IMG/VR virus record: IMGVR_UViG_3300013093_002163
Coordinates: 1 to 45,676 of that record
Source: a virus
Strand: one strand, 5' to 3'
Length of the DNA: 45,676 nt
Each line of letters begins with the position of its first letter. Position 1 is the stretch's first letter. A program made the position numbers and the translations under genes. Positions 16,901-23,914 of this stretch are shown one piece after another. The notes under the pieces are model-generated. The model did not search any database and had not been told where the DNA came from. It saw only the letters and a program-made list of their open reading frames with translations.

Positions 16901-17804
16901 CCAATAGGTAAACTGCTGTACCTGGTGTTGATGAGTTACCTGAAGAACCATTACTTTGAATAGTGCCTTTGATAGTCAGCCCTGTACCTTGACTACCAGA
17001 ATAACCAAGACCACCAATACTGCCGGTATAACCCTGTGGTCCCTGTGGTCCCACTGAACCAGAATAACCTAATCCGCCCGATCCAGTAAAACCTACTCCA
17101 CCAACGCTACCGGTGTATCCTTGTGGACCTAATGATCCAGTATAGCCCTGTGGTCCTTGTGGTCCACTTACAGTACTTGCTGAACCAGTATATCCGCCAG
17201 CATCGCCCTTACTACCACTATATCCCTGTGGGCCCTGAGCACCAACACTACCAGCATAGCCGACACTGCCTGTATAGCCCTGCGGTCCTTGCAGACCAAT
17301 ACTGCCACTATATCCTTGTGGTCCTTGTGGACCAGTGCTTCCAGTATAGCCCTGTGGTCCTTGTGCACCCACACTACCAGAATATCCTAAACTTCCACTG
17401 TAGCCTAATCCAGAACTACCTGTATATCCTTGAGCACCAGTACTGCCAGTAAATCCCAATCCTTGACTGCCAGTGTATCCAACTGGTCCCTGTGGGCCAC
17501 CAGGAGTGCCTTGACTGCCTGTATATCCTACTGGCCCAGAAACATCACTAGCTGATCCAGTATAGCCTATGCTACCAGTATAGCCTATGCTACCACCGTA
17601 CCCTACACTTCCCCAGTATCCTGTGGATCCAATACTGCCAGTGAACCCAATAGGACCAGCACTGCCGGCATATCCGCCAGCAACTCCTAGTTCCTGTTTT
17701 AAAGAACTATAGCTAAATTGTTTGGCCACATTATTATCGACCACCAAGAATACACTTGTTGTGCTTATATTCTGCGTTACTGGTAAATCTGTTATCTTGG
17801 TCAT
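13926..17804 (-). CDS. Giant collagen-like fibre protein (1292 aa)
   Basis: The head (residues 1-42, MTKITDLPVT...VFLVVDNNV) resembles those of the two downstream collagen-like proteins. Nearly all the rest is Gly-x-y triplets (GYTGSx, GYAGSx, GPQGPx) broken by three globular islands: residues about 272-339 and 480-547, which look like duplicates of each other (TIKG...GD.Y.....G.LW.Y), and about 865-962, which is unrelated to them. The C-terminus (about 1234-1292) is a small globular cap ending GTGWFIG. A fully extended triple helix of this length would be several hundred nanometres, so it is probably a long flexible adhesion fibre. The start lies 3 nt from the upstream gene. Confidence 0.87.
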   Translation of the reverse strand: MTKITDLPVTQNISTTSVFLVVDNNVAKQFSYSSLKQELGVAGGYAGSAGPIGFTGSIGSTGYWGSVGYGGSIGYTGSIGYTGSASDVSGPVGYTGSQGTPGGPQGPVGYTGSQGLGFTGSTGAQGYTGSSGLGYSGSLGYSGSVGAQGPQGYTGSTGPQGPQGYSGSIGLQGPQGYTGSVGYAGSVGAQGPQGYSGSKGDAGGYTGSASTVSGPQGPQGYTGSLGPQGYTGSVGGVGFTGSGGLGYSGSVGPQGPQGYTGSIGGLGYSGSQGTGLTIKGTIQSNGSSGNSSTPGTAVYLLVATGDTTIGDGYVDITTGNLWFYGASRNNSGWVDAGGIQGPQGPQGYTGSIGSLGFTGSLGFTGSQGSAGYTGSIGYAGSLGFTGSIGFSGSQGYSGSVGAQGPQGPLGYTGSLGYAGSLGFQGSLGYSGSNGFSGSTGFTGSIGFTGSVGIQGGLGYTGSIGSQGTVGYTGSKGYVGSQGTSFTIKGSIATYTGLPSSGAVNGDSYISADTGDLWVYTGGTGTSGPAVGDYYNGFLNAGVIAGPTGFTGSQGYAGSAGYWGSFGYTGSQGYAGSQGYWGSIGYAGSVGAVGYTGSQAYTGSQGYAGSAGFVGSAGYNGSVGFTGSFGFTGYTGSASSVAGPSGPLGYTGSQGFAGSAGSTGTNGFSGSTGFTGSVGQAGLIGYSGSVGAQGPQGYAGSIGVAGQIGYTGSVGFTGSAGAAAAVGYAGSNGFSGSNGFAGSVGYTGSQGTPGIGTQGFAGSGGYTGSAGYVGSQGFAGSQGYAGSASTQTGYSGSIGYTGSAGSNGFNGSKGDAGGYTGSIGAVGFTGSSGFLGFTGSKGDPGGYTGSVGYDGSQGFKGFDGSQGYTGSTGTVSVAYGNTFAGYQPVLFSSLNSNLLVTSNGVQIYPSTGGIYSFISGVGTTTNYAGEVLTVKGGAYINGVLTATSVYINGFAVSTSTGGGFGYTGSQGTPGGYTGSAGSIGYAGSQGTPGGYTGSRGYAGSQGYAGSQGTTGFTGSAGYSGSNGTQGYAGSQGYWGSVGAQGPIGYFGSAGYQGSTGFTGSIGYSGSTGFTGSAGAGYGGSTGYSGSAGFTGSLGYSGSVGYSGSIGGLGFSGSLGYAGSGGYWGSVGYTGSSGFAGSSGYAGSIGPQGPSGYAGSAGFVGSTGYWGSVGYTGSIGPQGPSGPGGSQGPSGYAGSAGSQGPSGYTGSASTQAGYVGSKGSTGYTGSTGYTGSSFSTVIYTQSNIPTATSAGVGARAFVTDANTTTFASAYVGNSIYYVPVFSNGTGWFIG
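14104..17678 (-). repeat. Collagen-like triplet repeat region 3 with three globular islands
   Basis: About 1190 residues of triplets, interrupted at roughly 16787-16989, 16164-16365 and 14920-15210. The first two islands share the pattern TIKG, GD, LW.Y and a closing GxIxGP, suggesting an internal duplication. Confidence 0.85.
15373..15440 (-). repeat. 68-bp exact repeat, copy in the 1292-aa fibre gene
   Basis: Identical to 12984-13051. The bases flanking the identity differ, which sets the edges of the shared tract. Confidence 0.85.
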
Positions 17805-17807
17805 TTA

Positions 17808-20090
17808 TTAATTGCCTTCAAAAGGTATTCCGCTTTGATCAGTTAGTATATTGCCACTCTCATCATCAATGACTGGGCCAGAATTATCTTGATATGGGCC
17901 AACATTGAATCCAACTCCATCTGGTCCAAACAATTCGAAATCTTCTGGAACAATATTTGATATATCTCTGCGTTCAAATATCAAATATTTATCGGCTGAA
18001 TTATCCAGGCTACTTGATACTATGATTCGATCTATTTCAAAGTTCAAGCTGGTAAAATTAAATCCTGACAATTTAATTCTATCAACGATGTTAGAACTTT
18101 GTCCCGGCAGTGTATAGCATAATGGTATCACAGGCATATATCCTGGAGGTCTATATTGTCCTGCCTGTGGTGTACGCATGAACAGTGGTAGATTATATTC
18201 GTTGACTGTAATATATTGATCATTCAAAATCAACGATTCCAGTCTCTTACGCATATTTTGTATGCTAGCAGGATAATAAAGACTGTTATTAATTTCAGTA
18301 TTCAATGAAACACTGGTACCAGTACTAGTAACTAATGGATCTATGACATCAACATAGATTACTTCATAAATAGAATTCCCATGTATGTCTTTAGCCACTG
18401 CCACCTTAACGTCGCCAAAATACAATGTAATTGGATAAAAGTTTTGAAATAGTGCCGAAAAGTATGAATCTAAATTTAGTTTTTCTATGCCATATTCCAA
18501 ATACATTTTCATATTATATTGAACACCAAAATTAGGATCAAAATATCTATAGATCAAACTAGGTTCAAATATTTTAGTATTGCTGATAAAGTCTTGAAAA
18601 CTCTGTCTTTGGGTTGAGTTCATAAACGGTCTAGCATATATACTGGTGTATTGCGTACTAGTTGTTTGTGCTACTGACAAGGTAAATGTGTTGCTAATAG
18701 CCCCTAGATCATAAACATCGCTGGCCAGCACAGTAAATGTGTATGTACCGGTGGCATTAAAATCCACTTGCCCGGTAATACTACCATCTCTATCTAAAGT
18801 TAACCCTGATGGTAGTGCGCCGCCATTTAACTGATATTTGATATTGTAGTCTGCTGAAATTTCTCTGGCTTCAACATATAAATCACTGATAGTCTGTGTT
18901 TCAATACTGCCAAGATCACTATCGGATACCCACTCAATATTGCTATAAACATTGCCTTGAACAAACAGGGTAAATGTATTGGTCACTGTAGTGGTAGCAG
19001 TTGATGTATAATCTGATTTGGTGGCTGCGACAGTTAGTGTGTAGGTTTTTGTGTATGCTGGTTGAAATTCCACATATCCAGAAATATGACCTGATATTGG
19101 GTCTAAAACCAAATCAGGGGGTAACTGTGTTAGTAAATTTGTTGTGGTAATTAAACTATAGGTTATTTTGCCCTCTTGTGGTCTACCGTTATAAGCGGAC
19201 ACATCTAGATCTGTTTTTTCACCTGCTCGAATGATACCAAAATTTGAACTGTTTAAAAATTGTGGCAACTCTAGAAAACTGGCCGAGGCAGGAACAACAT
19301 CGGTACTGAGTATACTAACATCATAACTTAAAAATACAGAATCCGCTCTAAGCATGTCTGGATTGATCACCAACATTTCAAATCTATTAGTAGAAGTATT
19401 ATATCCATCAGTGGCTGCTACACTGAACTGATAAATTTTTGGAACCGATACCAGCTGTACTTCTGTCAATGTTCCATAAAAAGATAACACAGCAGGATCA
19501 TAACTATAATCATCAAATGATTCTGTATCGTACCCACCTGTTGTGCTGGCAAATCCAGGGAAAGTCAAATGATCCTTGACAAATCCTGATATCGTTCCAG
19601 TAGAACTTAATGATAGTCCGGGTGGTAATGTGCCAGTACTTAAATGATATGTTATGGTAGCAGTAGTTGGATCACCAATAGGTATAGCCTTTAAGGGATA
19701 ATCAACCCACTGATTATTAAAAATATATTCCACACCACTATACCCTGCTGGCAAAAATGTTGATGTTGTATTTGTGGAAGTTGAAATAACTGACGCGGTG
19801 GTTACCCATTGTACACCACCATTGTTATAGATGATGGAACTAAATGTTCTATCAATTACATTAACACTATCTGTTGCTCTAATTACAAATGTGCTGGTTG
19901 TGGGAATAAACACATTGTCGGGAACACCAGAAATAACTCCAGAAGAATTTATTGTTAAACCAGATGATAACTGTCCGCTGATCAAACTATAGGAAATGTT
20001 AGTACCAGTGGCCATTACTGCCACCGATGTGCTTACTGCTTCAGTAGCGGTAAAAAGTAGCCCTGCAGGTGTAGTCCATTGTACAGTCAT
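17808..20090 (-). CDS. Large structural protein with putative Ig-like repeats
   Basis: A 760-residue protein. The first about 470 residues hold four copies of a putative-Ig (He_PIG-like) pattern: L..G.LPSGLTL...G.ISG followed by a beta stretch such as FVIRATDS or YTFTVLASD. Such cadherin/Ig-like modules are common in phage adhesion and baseplate proteins. The C-terminal about 280 residues are a distinct aromatic-rich domain (FEPSLIYRYFDPNFGVQYNM) not repeated elsewhere in the window. No enzyme motif is seen. It sits 6 nt after the 763-aa gene and 3 nt before the giant collagen-like gene, so it may form part of the same fibre or its baseplate connector. Confidence 0.82.
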   Translation of the reverse strand: MTVQWTTPAGLLFTATEAVSTSVAVMATGTNISYSLISGQLSSGLTINSSGVISGVPDNVFIPTTSTFVIRATDSVNVIDRTFSSIIYNNGGVQWVTTASVISTSTNTTSTFLPAGYSGVEYIFNNQWVDYPLKAIPIGDPTTATITYHLSTGTLPPGLSLSSTGTISGFVKDHLTFPGFASTTGGYDTESFDDYSYDPAVLSFYGTLTEVQLVSVPKIYQFSVAATDGYNTSTNRFEMLVINPDMLRADSVFLSYDVSILSTDVVPASASFLELPQFLNSSNFGIIRAGEKTDLDVSAYNGRPQEGKITYSLITTTNLLTQLPPDLVLDPISGHISGYVEFQPAYTKTYTLTVAATKSDYTSTATTTVTNTFTLFVQGNVYSNIEWVSDSDLGSIETQTISDLYVEAREISADYNIKYQLNGGALPSGLTLDRDGSITGQVDFNATGTYTFTVLASDVYDLGAISNTFTLSVAQTTSTQYTSIYARPFMNSTQRQSFQDFISNTKIFEPSLIYRYFDPNFGVQYNMKMYLEYGIEKLNLDSYFSALFQNFYPITLYFGDVKVAVAKDIHGNSIYEVIYVDVIDPLVTSTGTSVSLNTEINNSLYYPASIQNMRKRLESLILNDQYITVNEYNLPLFMRTPQAGQYRPPGYMPVIPLCYTLPGQSSNIVDRIKLSGFNFTSLNFEIDRIIVSSSLDNSADKYLIFERRDISNIVPEDFELFGPDGVGFNVGPYQDNSGPVIDDESGNILTDQSGIPFEGN

Positions 20091-20096
20091 ATCAAA

Positions 20097-22388
20097 TTAA
20101 TAAAGTTCTGTCCATAAGGTAAGAGTTGTTGTTGCGCCGCTGGAACTGACCTCATAGATTGCTCCTGGTGGAACAATAAAGGAAATTCCGCCGATATTTC
20201 CCAAGCCACCCCCGCCTATATTCAATATGTTATAACCATTAATGTATGCGTTAAGATCAAAGCTACCTCCGCTACTTGTGCAACTTACAGCCACCATGAT
20301 TGGGTACGTATGGGAATTTGTATATCCACCACCTAACACTCTAGATGCTGTGACATCATGCCATGTTTCACCGTTATATCCTAGCCCTTTAATAGTAGTA
20401 GAAGGAATACTACCTCCACTAGTAAACCAAGCACTTGTTCCAGAATAATATGTATATTCTATGGGAGTATTTTGTGTTATGCTAGCGGGTACTGCACCAA
20501 TATAACTACTACCTAGACCTGGTATAAATGTAATACCAGTAATAGTTGCGCCAAATGTTCCAATTTTCAATGTTTGGCCATTTACCGGATTTGCCGGAAA
20601 TACTACAATTATAGAGGCTGTACTATAATCCAAGAACAGGATCTCAGTGCCTGTGTCACACACCACTGTGCTGGTATTTCCGGTAAATCCAACAGTGCTC
20701 AGGGTGGCACGTTGTAAGTTTCCGATCTGTACCCCAAGGCCTGAGCCACCACCACCATATGGTTTGGAAATCTTAACCATTGTACCATCATACGTTACAT
20801 TGGCATAACTAGTATTGTCAGAATTGAAAAGTACTAGAGCATGGCTGGATGGTACCTGTATGTCCCCGCCTGAAATTACTTTGCCGCCTGGGAAAGATAC
20901 ATTTCCGCTAGTATCAATTACCATACGGTCAAGTATTCCCACTTGTGTTGGTGGTGTTATTGGAATCCAATATGTAGAACTGTTTTTAAATGCAGTTACA
21001 TCCTGAATCTTAAATGATCCGTCTGTAGCAGATGTACGCATGACATGTGAGTAACCATTATTATTCGGACCCGCAACGGTTTCTCCACTTATCAGTTGTA
21101 TTGCGGAGTCTCTAAATGTTCCTGAAGGTTGATATTTGGGATCTCCAGAAGATGACCATTGAGCACTATTTCCCCAACTGTTTGACAGTGCTAGTACTCC
21201 ACCATCATAGTAGCGCATGGCACTGCCCGCGGTCCAATCTGGTTGTGTAGCAGGAGTAGTATCGTTAGCCGGCGCCCACTCAGCTCCCCAGAAGTTTTGT
21301 CCGCTATGCCCTTCCGCTACATCAATTCTATTGGCAAACACAATGTCAGCAGTTGGATTTGTAGTATCTCTTGGGCTATATGTTGCGGGAAAAACAGTAT
21401 GCGGATTGACTGCACTATTATAAACTAAGGCCCAACTCCATTCTTCAGCATTGTGGTACTGTCGCCAATTGCCAAATTTAGATTCTCCGCCTGTGTACGT
21501 GATAGTGGCTCCGCGACTATATCCTTGATCTACACTGTTACCAAACTGATAAATCCCTCCGTACAACGGTGCCGTATCTAGATTGATTTCTAAAATACTA
21601 CCGGTTGAATTGATTTTCACGCGGGGATAGGCACCATTATCATAGGAGTAAGGCAGCACAAAGTTGATGCCGGTGCTAGAACTGCCGTTTTGTTCAATGG
21701 TCAAACCTCCAGGATTATTTGAATATAGGAAAGTTCCTGAGTTCACTGTGGACGCAATTGGATAAGTAAACAACCCAATTGATGTACCACTTGACTGAGC
21801 AGATACGCCGGCTGAGGCTGTGTTCCCTGTACTGTTATTGATAATATTCAAATCCAGCAAGCTATTGGTCCCACTAATAACAGTAATATTTCCTTTCGCA
21901 TTGAATCCACCGCCAGAGTTGATATTGCCGCCAACATATAGATCACCACCAATGCCGGCCCCACCTACTACTTGCAAAGCACCTGATGTTGTTGAGGTGG
22001 CGTTGGTATTAGTAAACAGCGCAGAATGAACAAAAGTTATAGTTGAGTAAAAAATAGTAGCACTTTGTTCAACTAGTCCTAGTTCGGCACTGATATGGTC
22101 GTCGACATAGGTCTGTGTGGCAAATGTACTTACATAAGCACTAAGTGTGTTAAGGCTATTTTGGAACAAGGCAAGAGTGGCTGTGACTCCAGCATACTCT
22201 GATAGTATTGTGTTAATAGTGCTAGTACCAATCGTAGATGAATTAGTATTAGAAAAAACACTGTTTATAAAAGCTAAATCACTGTAAACTTCAGTGAAAT
22301 TGGTATTGATTTTATCGAACGCAGTTCGAATACTATCGCCGGTGCCATCATTTGCCTGACCACCGATATTGATTAATTGTTGACTCAT
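20097..22388 (-). CDS. Fibre or baseplate structural protein (763 aa)
   Basis: The N-terminus GGQANDGTGDSIRTAFDKIN is a signature seen at the start of T4-like marine phage fibre or baseplate proteins. A helical region and a GALQVVGGAGIGGDLYVGG motif follow; the latter is common in trimeric phage fibre shafts. The rest is Gly/Ser/Thr/Asn-rich beta structure ending in a compact domain. It is the first gene of the fibre operon. Its leader has a GGTAAATA element and a 9-bp hairpin whose 3' arm contains the GAGG ribosome site, 10 nt before the ATG. Confidence 0.82.
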   Translation of the reverse strand: MSQQLINIGGQANDGTGDSIRTAFDKINTNFTEVYSDLAFINSVFSNTNSSTIGTSTINTILSEYAGVTATLALFQNSLNTLSAYVSTFATQTYVDDHISAELGLVEQSATIFYSTITFVHSALFTNTNATSTTSGALQVVGGAGIGGDLYVGGNINSGGGFNAKGNITVISGTNSLLDLNIINNSTGNTASAGVSAQSSGTSIGLFTYPIASTVNSGTFLYSNNPGGLTIEQNGSSSTGINFVLPYSYDNGAYPRVKINSTGSILEINLDTAPLYGGIYQFGNSVDQGYSRGATITYTGGESKFGNWRQYHNAEEWSWALVYNSAVNPHTVFPATYSPRDTTNPTADIVFANRIDVAEGHSGQNFWGAEWAPANDTTPATQPDWTAGSAMRYYDGGVLALSNSWGNSAQWSSSGDPKYQPSGTFRDSAIQLISGETVAGPNNNGYSHVMRTSATDGSFKIQDVTAFKNSSTYWIPITPPTQVGILDRMVIDTSGNVSFPGGKVISGGDIQVPSSHALVLFNSDNTSYANVTYDGTMVKISKPYGGGGSGLGVQIGNLQRATLSTVGFTGNTSTVVCDTGTEILFLDYSTASIIVVFPANPVNGQTLKIGTFGATITGITFIPGLGSSYIGAVPASITQNTPIEYTYYSGTSAWFTSGGSIPSTTIKGLGYNGETWHDVTASRVLGGGYTNSHTYPIMVAVSCTSSGGSFDLNAYINGYNILNIGGGGLGNIGGISFIVPPGAIYEVSSSGATTTLTLWTELY

Positions 22389-22398
22389 TGAGATTATT

Positions 22399-22420
22399 CC
22401 TCTATAGGCTACTATAGAGG
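22399..22420 (-). promoter_or_regulatory. Leader hairpin overlapping the ribosome site of the fibre operon
   Basis: A perfect 9-bp inverted repeat CCTCTATAG / CTATAGAGG with a 4-nt loop (22399-22407 and 22412-22420). In the leftward transcript the 3' arm ends in AGAGG, the only Shine-Dalgarno-like site before the ATG at 22388. The hairpin could block translation of transcripts that start upstream of it. In T4, hairpins hide ribosome sites on early read-through RNAs of some late genes. Confidence 0.6.
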
Positions 22421-22428
22421 TATTTACC
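22421..22428 (-). promoter_or_regulatory. Late-type promoter element GGTAAATA
   Basis: On the minus strand this reads GGTAAATA, 33 nt before the ATG at 22388 and directly abutting the leader hairpin. A late start about 6 nt downstream would fall inside the 5' arm, so a late transcript could lose part of the hairpin. It is identical to the octamer at 10414-10421. Confidence 0.45.
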
Positions 22429-22445
22429 TAAAATGGCCAGTAAAA

Positions 22446-22670
22446 TCAGTGTAGGGTTCTATGCTCTAAATCGTGTATATTTTCAATACCAAATATACTT
22501 AGAATTAATTGTATTTCTTCTGGAGGATCTTCCATTAAATGTTGTGGGATCATAAACGATTTTAAACTACCATCTGGCCCTATTACAAATCCGAAATCAT
22601 CTGGCCCGTAATCATCGTCTTCTTCGTATTCTTCAATGCTAACTAATGCTTCTAAATTATTGTTGGACAT
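22446..22670 (-). CDS. Small acidic protein, function unknown
   Basis: A 74-residue acidic protein with an Asp/Glu-rich N-terminus (EEYEEDDDYGPDD) and a more ordered C-terminus. The ATG at 22670 has GGAGG just upstream; an in-frame ATG at 22694 would place that site inside the gene. It lies between the superoxide dismutase gene and the fibre operon. The family was not recognised. The charge resembles DNA-mimic or chaperone-like small phage proteins, but there is no direct evidence. Confidence 0.65.
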   Translation of the reverse strand: MSNNNLEALVSIEEYEEDDDYGPDDFGFVIGPDGSLKSFMIPQHLMEDPPEEIQLILSIFGIENIHDLEHRTLH

Positions 22671-22721
22671 ACCGCCTCCGTTTGTGGTTATCAACTTTCG
22701 TGAATATCTAAACCCTGCGTA

Positions 22722-23279
22722 TTAACTTTGAATGCCCTCCATTTTGATATTAATTCTGTCCCAATCAATGATTTTCCATTGATTGTCCAGGTATTTTTCT
22801 TTGTCTGCTTGGTAGTCGATATTAAAAGCATGTTCCCACCAATCAATAAGTACCAGTATATCCTGCTTGATTTCATGATTGACTATGGTTTTGATTTTAC
22901 CATCACGAGCAAGATACACCCAACCGCTGCCTTGAATTTTCATGGCAACTTTTTTGAACTCCTCTTTGAATTTATCAAAACTTTTAAAATGCTGGTTGAT
23001 AAACTCTAAAATCAAGCCATCAGGTTTATTACTGCTTCTTGGCGGACGTAGTTGTGGAAAATAGATGCTGTGTAAAAATGCGCCAGCTTCGTTAAAATCT
23101 GGATCGCCTTCACCAGAGTTAAATCGATCAACATAGCCCTTATATAATTTACCATAGTGATAATCTATAGCAGATTTACTAAGACTTCTGCCCAAACCAT
23201 CTCGAGCATAAGGTAAAGTGGCCTGTACCAATTCCTGTTTGATTTTACCTTCAGTTAAGGATTTAATAAAGTTGTACAT
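22722..23279 (-). CDS. sod: Fe/Mn superoxide dismutase
   Basis: A 185-residue protein of the iron/manganese SOD family, which converts superoxide to oxygen and hydrogen peroxide. All four metal ligands are visible: His41 in DYHYGK, His70 in AFLHSIYF, Asp146 and His150 in DWWEHAF. GSGWVYL (117-123) is the usual loop. The second His of the usual HYGKH motif is Leu45, and the second-sphere Gln of MnSOD (NQD) appears as His135 (VNHE), as in some Fe or cambialistic enzymes. No signal peptide is present, so it acts in the host cytoplasm. The ATG lacks a clear ribosome site. Phage-encoded SOD is unusual and may protect the infected cell from oxidative damage. Confidence 0.9.
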   Translation of the reverse strand: MYNFIKSLTEGKIKQELVQATLPYARDGLGRSLSKSAIDYHYGKLYKGYVDRFNSGEGDPDFNEAGAFLHSIYFPQLRPPRSSNKPDGLILEFINQHFKSFDKFKEEFKKVAMKIQGSGWVYLARDGKIKTIVNHEIKQDILVLIDWWEHAFNIDYQADKEKYLDNQWKIIDWDRINIKMEGIQS

Positions 23280-23286
23280 ATAAATA
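23279..23286 (+). promoter_or_regulatory. Exact T4-type late octamer TATAAATA on the plus strand
   Basis: TATAAATA on the plus strand overlaps the start codon of the minus-strand SOD gene and points to the longest gap of the window (23280-23460). A start about 6 nt downstream would give an RNA that reaches the hairpin at 23302-23343. Confidence 0.35.
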
Positions 23287-23301
23287 TTTCATCAAATGGT
23301 T

Positions 23302-23349
23302 AACAGGGCATCCAAGGACCCCTAACTACGAGCTTTCCCTGTTTTTTCT
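23302..23349 (+). terminator. Terminator-like hairpin in the gap before the 112-aa gene
   Basis: Inverted repeat AACAGGG / CCCTGTT (23302-23308 and 23337-23343) with a 28-nt loop is followed by TTTTCTT on the plus strand. It could end a short RNA starting near 23290 or be part of a longer leader. The rest of the gap to 23460 contains only an ATTAAATA element and AAAGGA before the ATG. Confidence 0.4.
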
Positions 23350-23421
23350 TAGTACAGCCAATGTGGCTTAAAGGTAAATTGGCACTTGATTTCATTTTTT
23401 GCATATCAGTATTTAGTGCCC

Positions 23422-23429
23422 ATTAAATA
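23422..23429 (+). promoter_or_regulatory. Late-type promoter element ATTAAATA
   Basis: The plus strand reads ATTAAATA 31 nt before the ATG at 23461, a spacing like that of other candidates. It is identical to the octamer before phoH. Confidence 0.4.
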
Positions 23430-23460
23430 ACAATACATTTTTACATAAAAAGGAATTTCC

Positions 23461-23799
23461 ATGGAAATCATTATATTAATTGCTGTTGTTGCCTTTGCCG
23501 CTGCCATCTATTTTAATAGAAAGCCCAAAGCAGTAGCCAGCACACCTGTAGTCGAAACGCCCGCAGTTGAAACGCCAGTAGTTGAAGAACCTGTTGTATT
23601 ACCAGTTGCTCCTGAAGTAGTTGAACCAGCTACAGCAGAGCCTGTTAAGAAAACTCGTAAGCCACGTACTCCTAAAGCAGAAGTAGCAGTTAAAGAAAAA
23701 GCTCCAGCAAAAGCTAGAGCTCCTCGTAAGACTGCTGTTAAAACTGAAAAGACTCCTGCTGTTAAGAAGCCACGTGCTCCACGTTCAAAGAAGGCTTAA
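23461..23799 (+). CDS. Membrane-anchored protein with histone-H1-like basic tail
   Basis: A 112-residue protein in three parts. Residues 2-17 are a hydrophobic anchor (MEIIILIAVVAFAAAIYF). Residues 24-62 are a Pro/Val/Glu/Ala-rich acidic linker with repeated VETP and VEEP units. Residues 63-112 are very rich in Lys, Arg, Ala and Pro (KKTRKPRTPK, ARAPRKTAVK), like the tail of linker histones. An inner-membrane anchor with a DNA-binding tail could tether phage DNA to the membrane. This is inference; low-complexity basic tails also bind RNA or membranes. AAAGGA lies before the ATG and a strong terminator follows 20 nt after the stop. It is on the plus strand, against most of its neighbours. Confidence 0.75.
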   Translation: MEIIILIAVVAFAAAIYFNRKPKAVASTPVVETPAVETPVVEEPVVLPVAPEVVEPATAEPVKKTRKPRTPKAEVAVKEKAPAKARAPRKTAVKTEKTPAVKKPRAPRSKKA

Positions 23800-23818
23800 T
23801 TCTTTAGCTCTAAGGATT

Positions 23819-23842
23819 GGCTCTTCGGGGCCTTTTCTTTTT
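23819..23842 (+). terminator. Rho-independent terminator with UUCG tetraloop
   Basis: Stem GGCTC / GGGCC closes a TTCG loop (23819-23832; one pair is G-U) and is followed by TTTTCTTTTT. The C(UUCG)G tetraloop terminator is typical of T4-like phages. It ends the transcript of the 112-aa gene. Confidence 0.85.
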
Positions 23843-23843
23843 G

Positions 23844-23851
23844 ACTAAATA
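23844..23851 (+). promoter_or_regulatory. Late-type promoter element ACTAAATA before the homing endonuclease
   Basis: ACTAAATA on the plus strand directly follows the terminator U tract and lies 63 nt before the ATG at 23915. An RNA starting here would begin near an imperfect hairpin (GAGGAT at 23857-23862 with ATCCTC at 23882-23887), as in leaders of T4 homing endonuclease genes. Confidence 0.35.
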
Positions 23852-23914
23852 AAAGTGAGGATCGCGATACTGGACATATCCATCCTCTCTACAAGTTATA
23901 AAGGAACTTACAGC

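Noticed and set aside
10870-17678. Dense periodic repeats that could suggest a CRISPR array or satellite DNA
   Set aside because: The period follows Gly-x-y codons in one open frame, there are no uniform repeats with unique spacers, and the translation is clearly collagen-like.
22691-22876. A 61-residue frame inside the superoxide dismutase gene
   Set aside because: It is out of frame with a gene whose metal ligands are all conserved; no independent support.
23287-23460. tRNA gene in the longest gap
   Set aside because: No cloverleaf, acceptor stem or T-loop pattern was found; the only structure is a stem with a T-rich tail.
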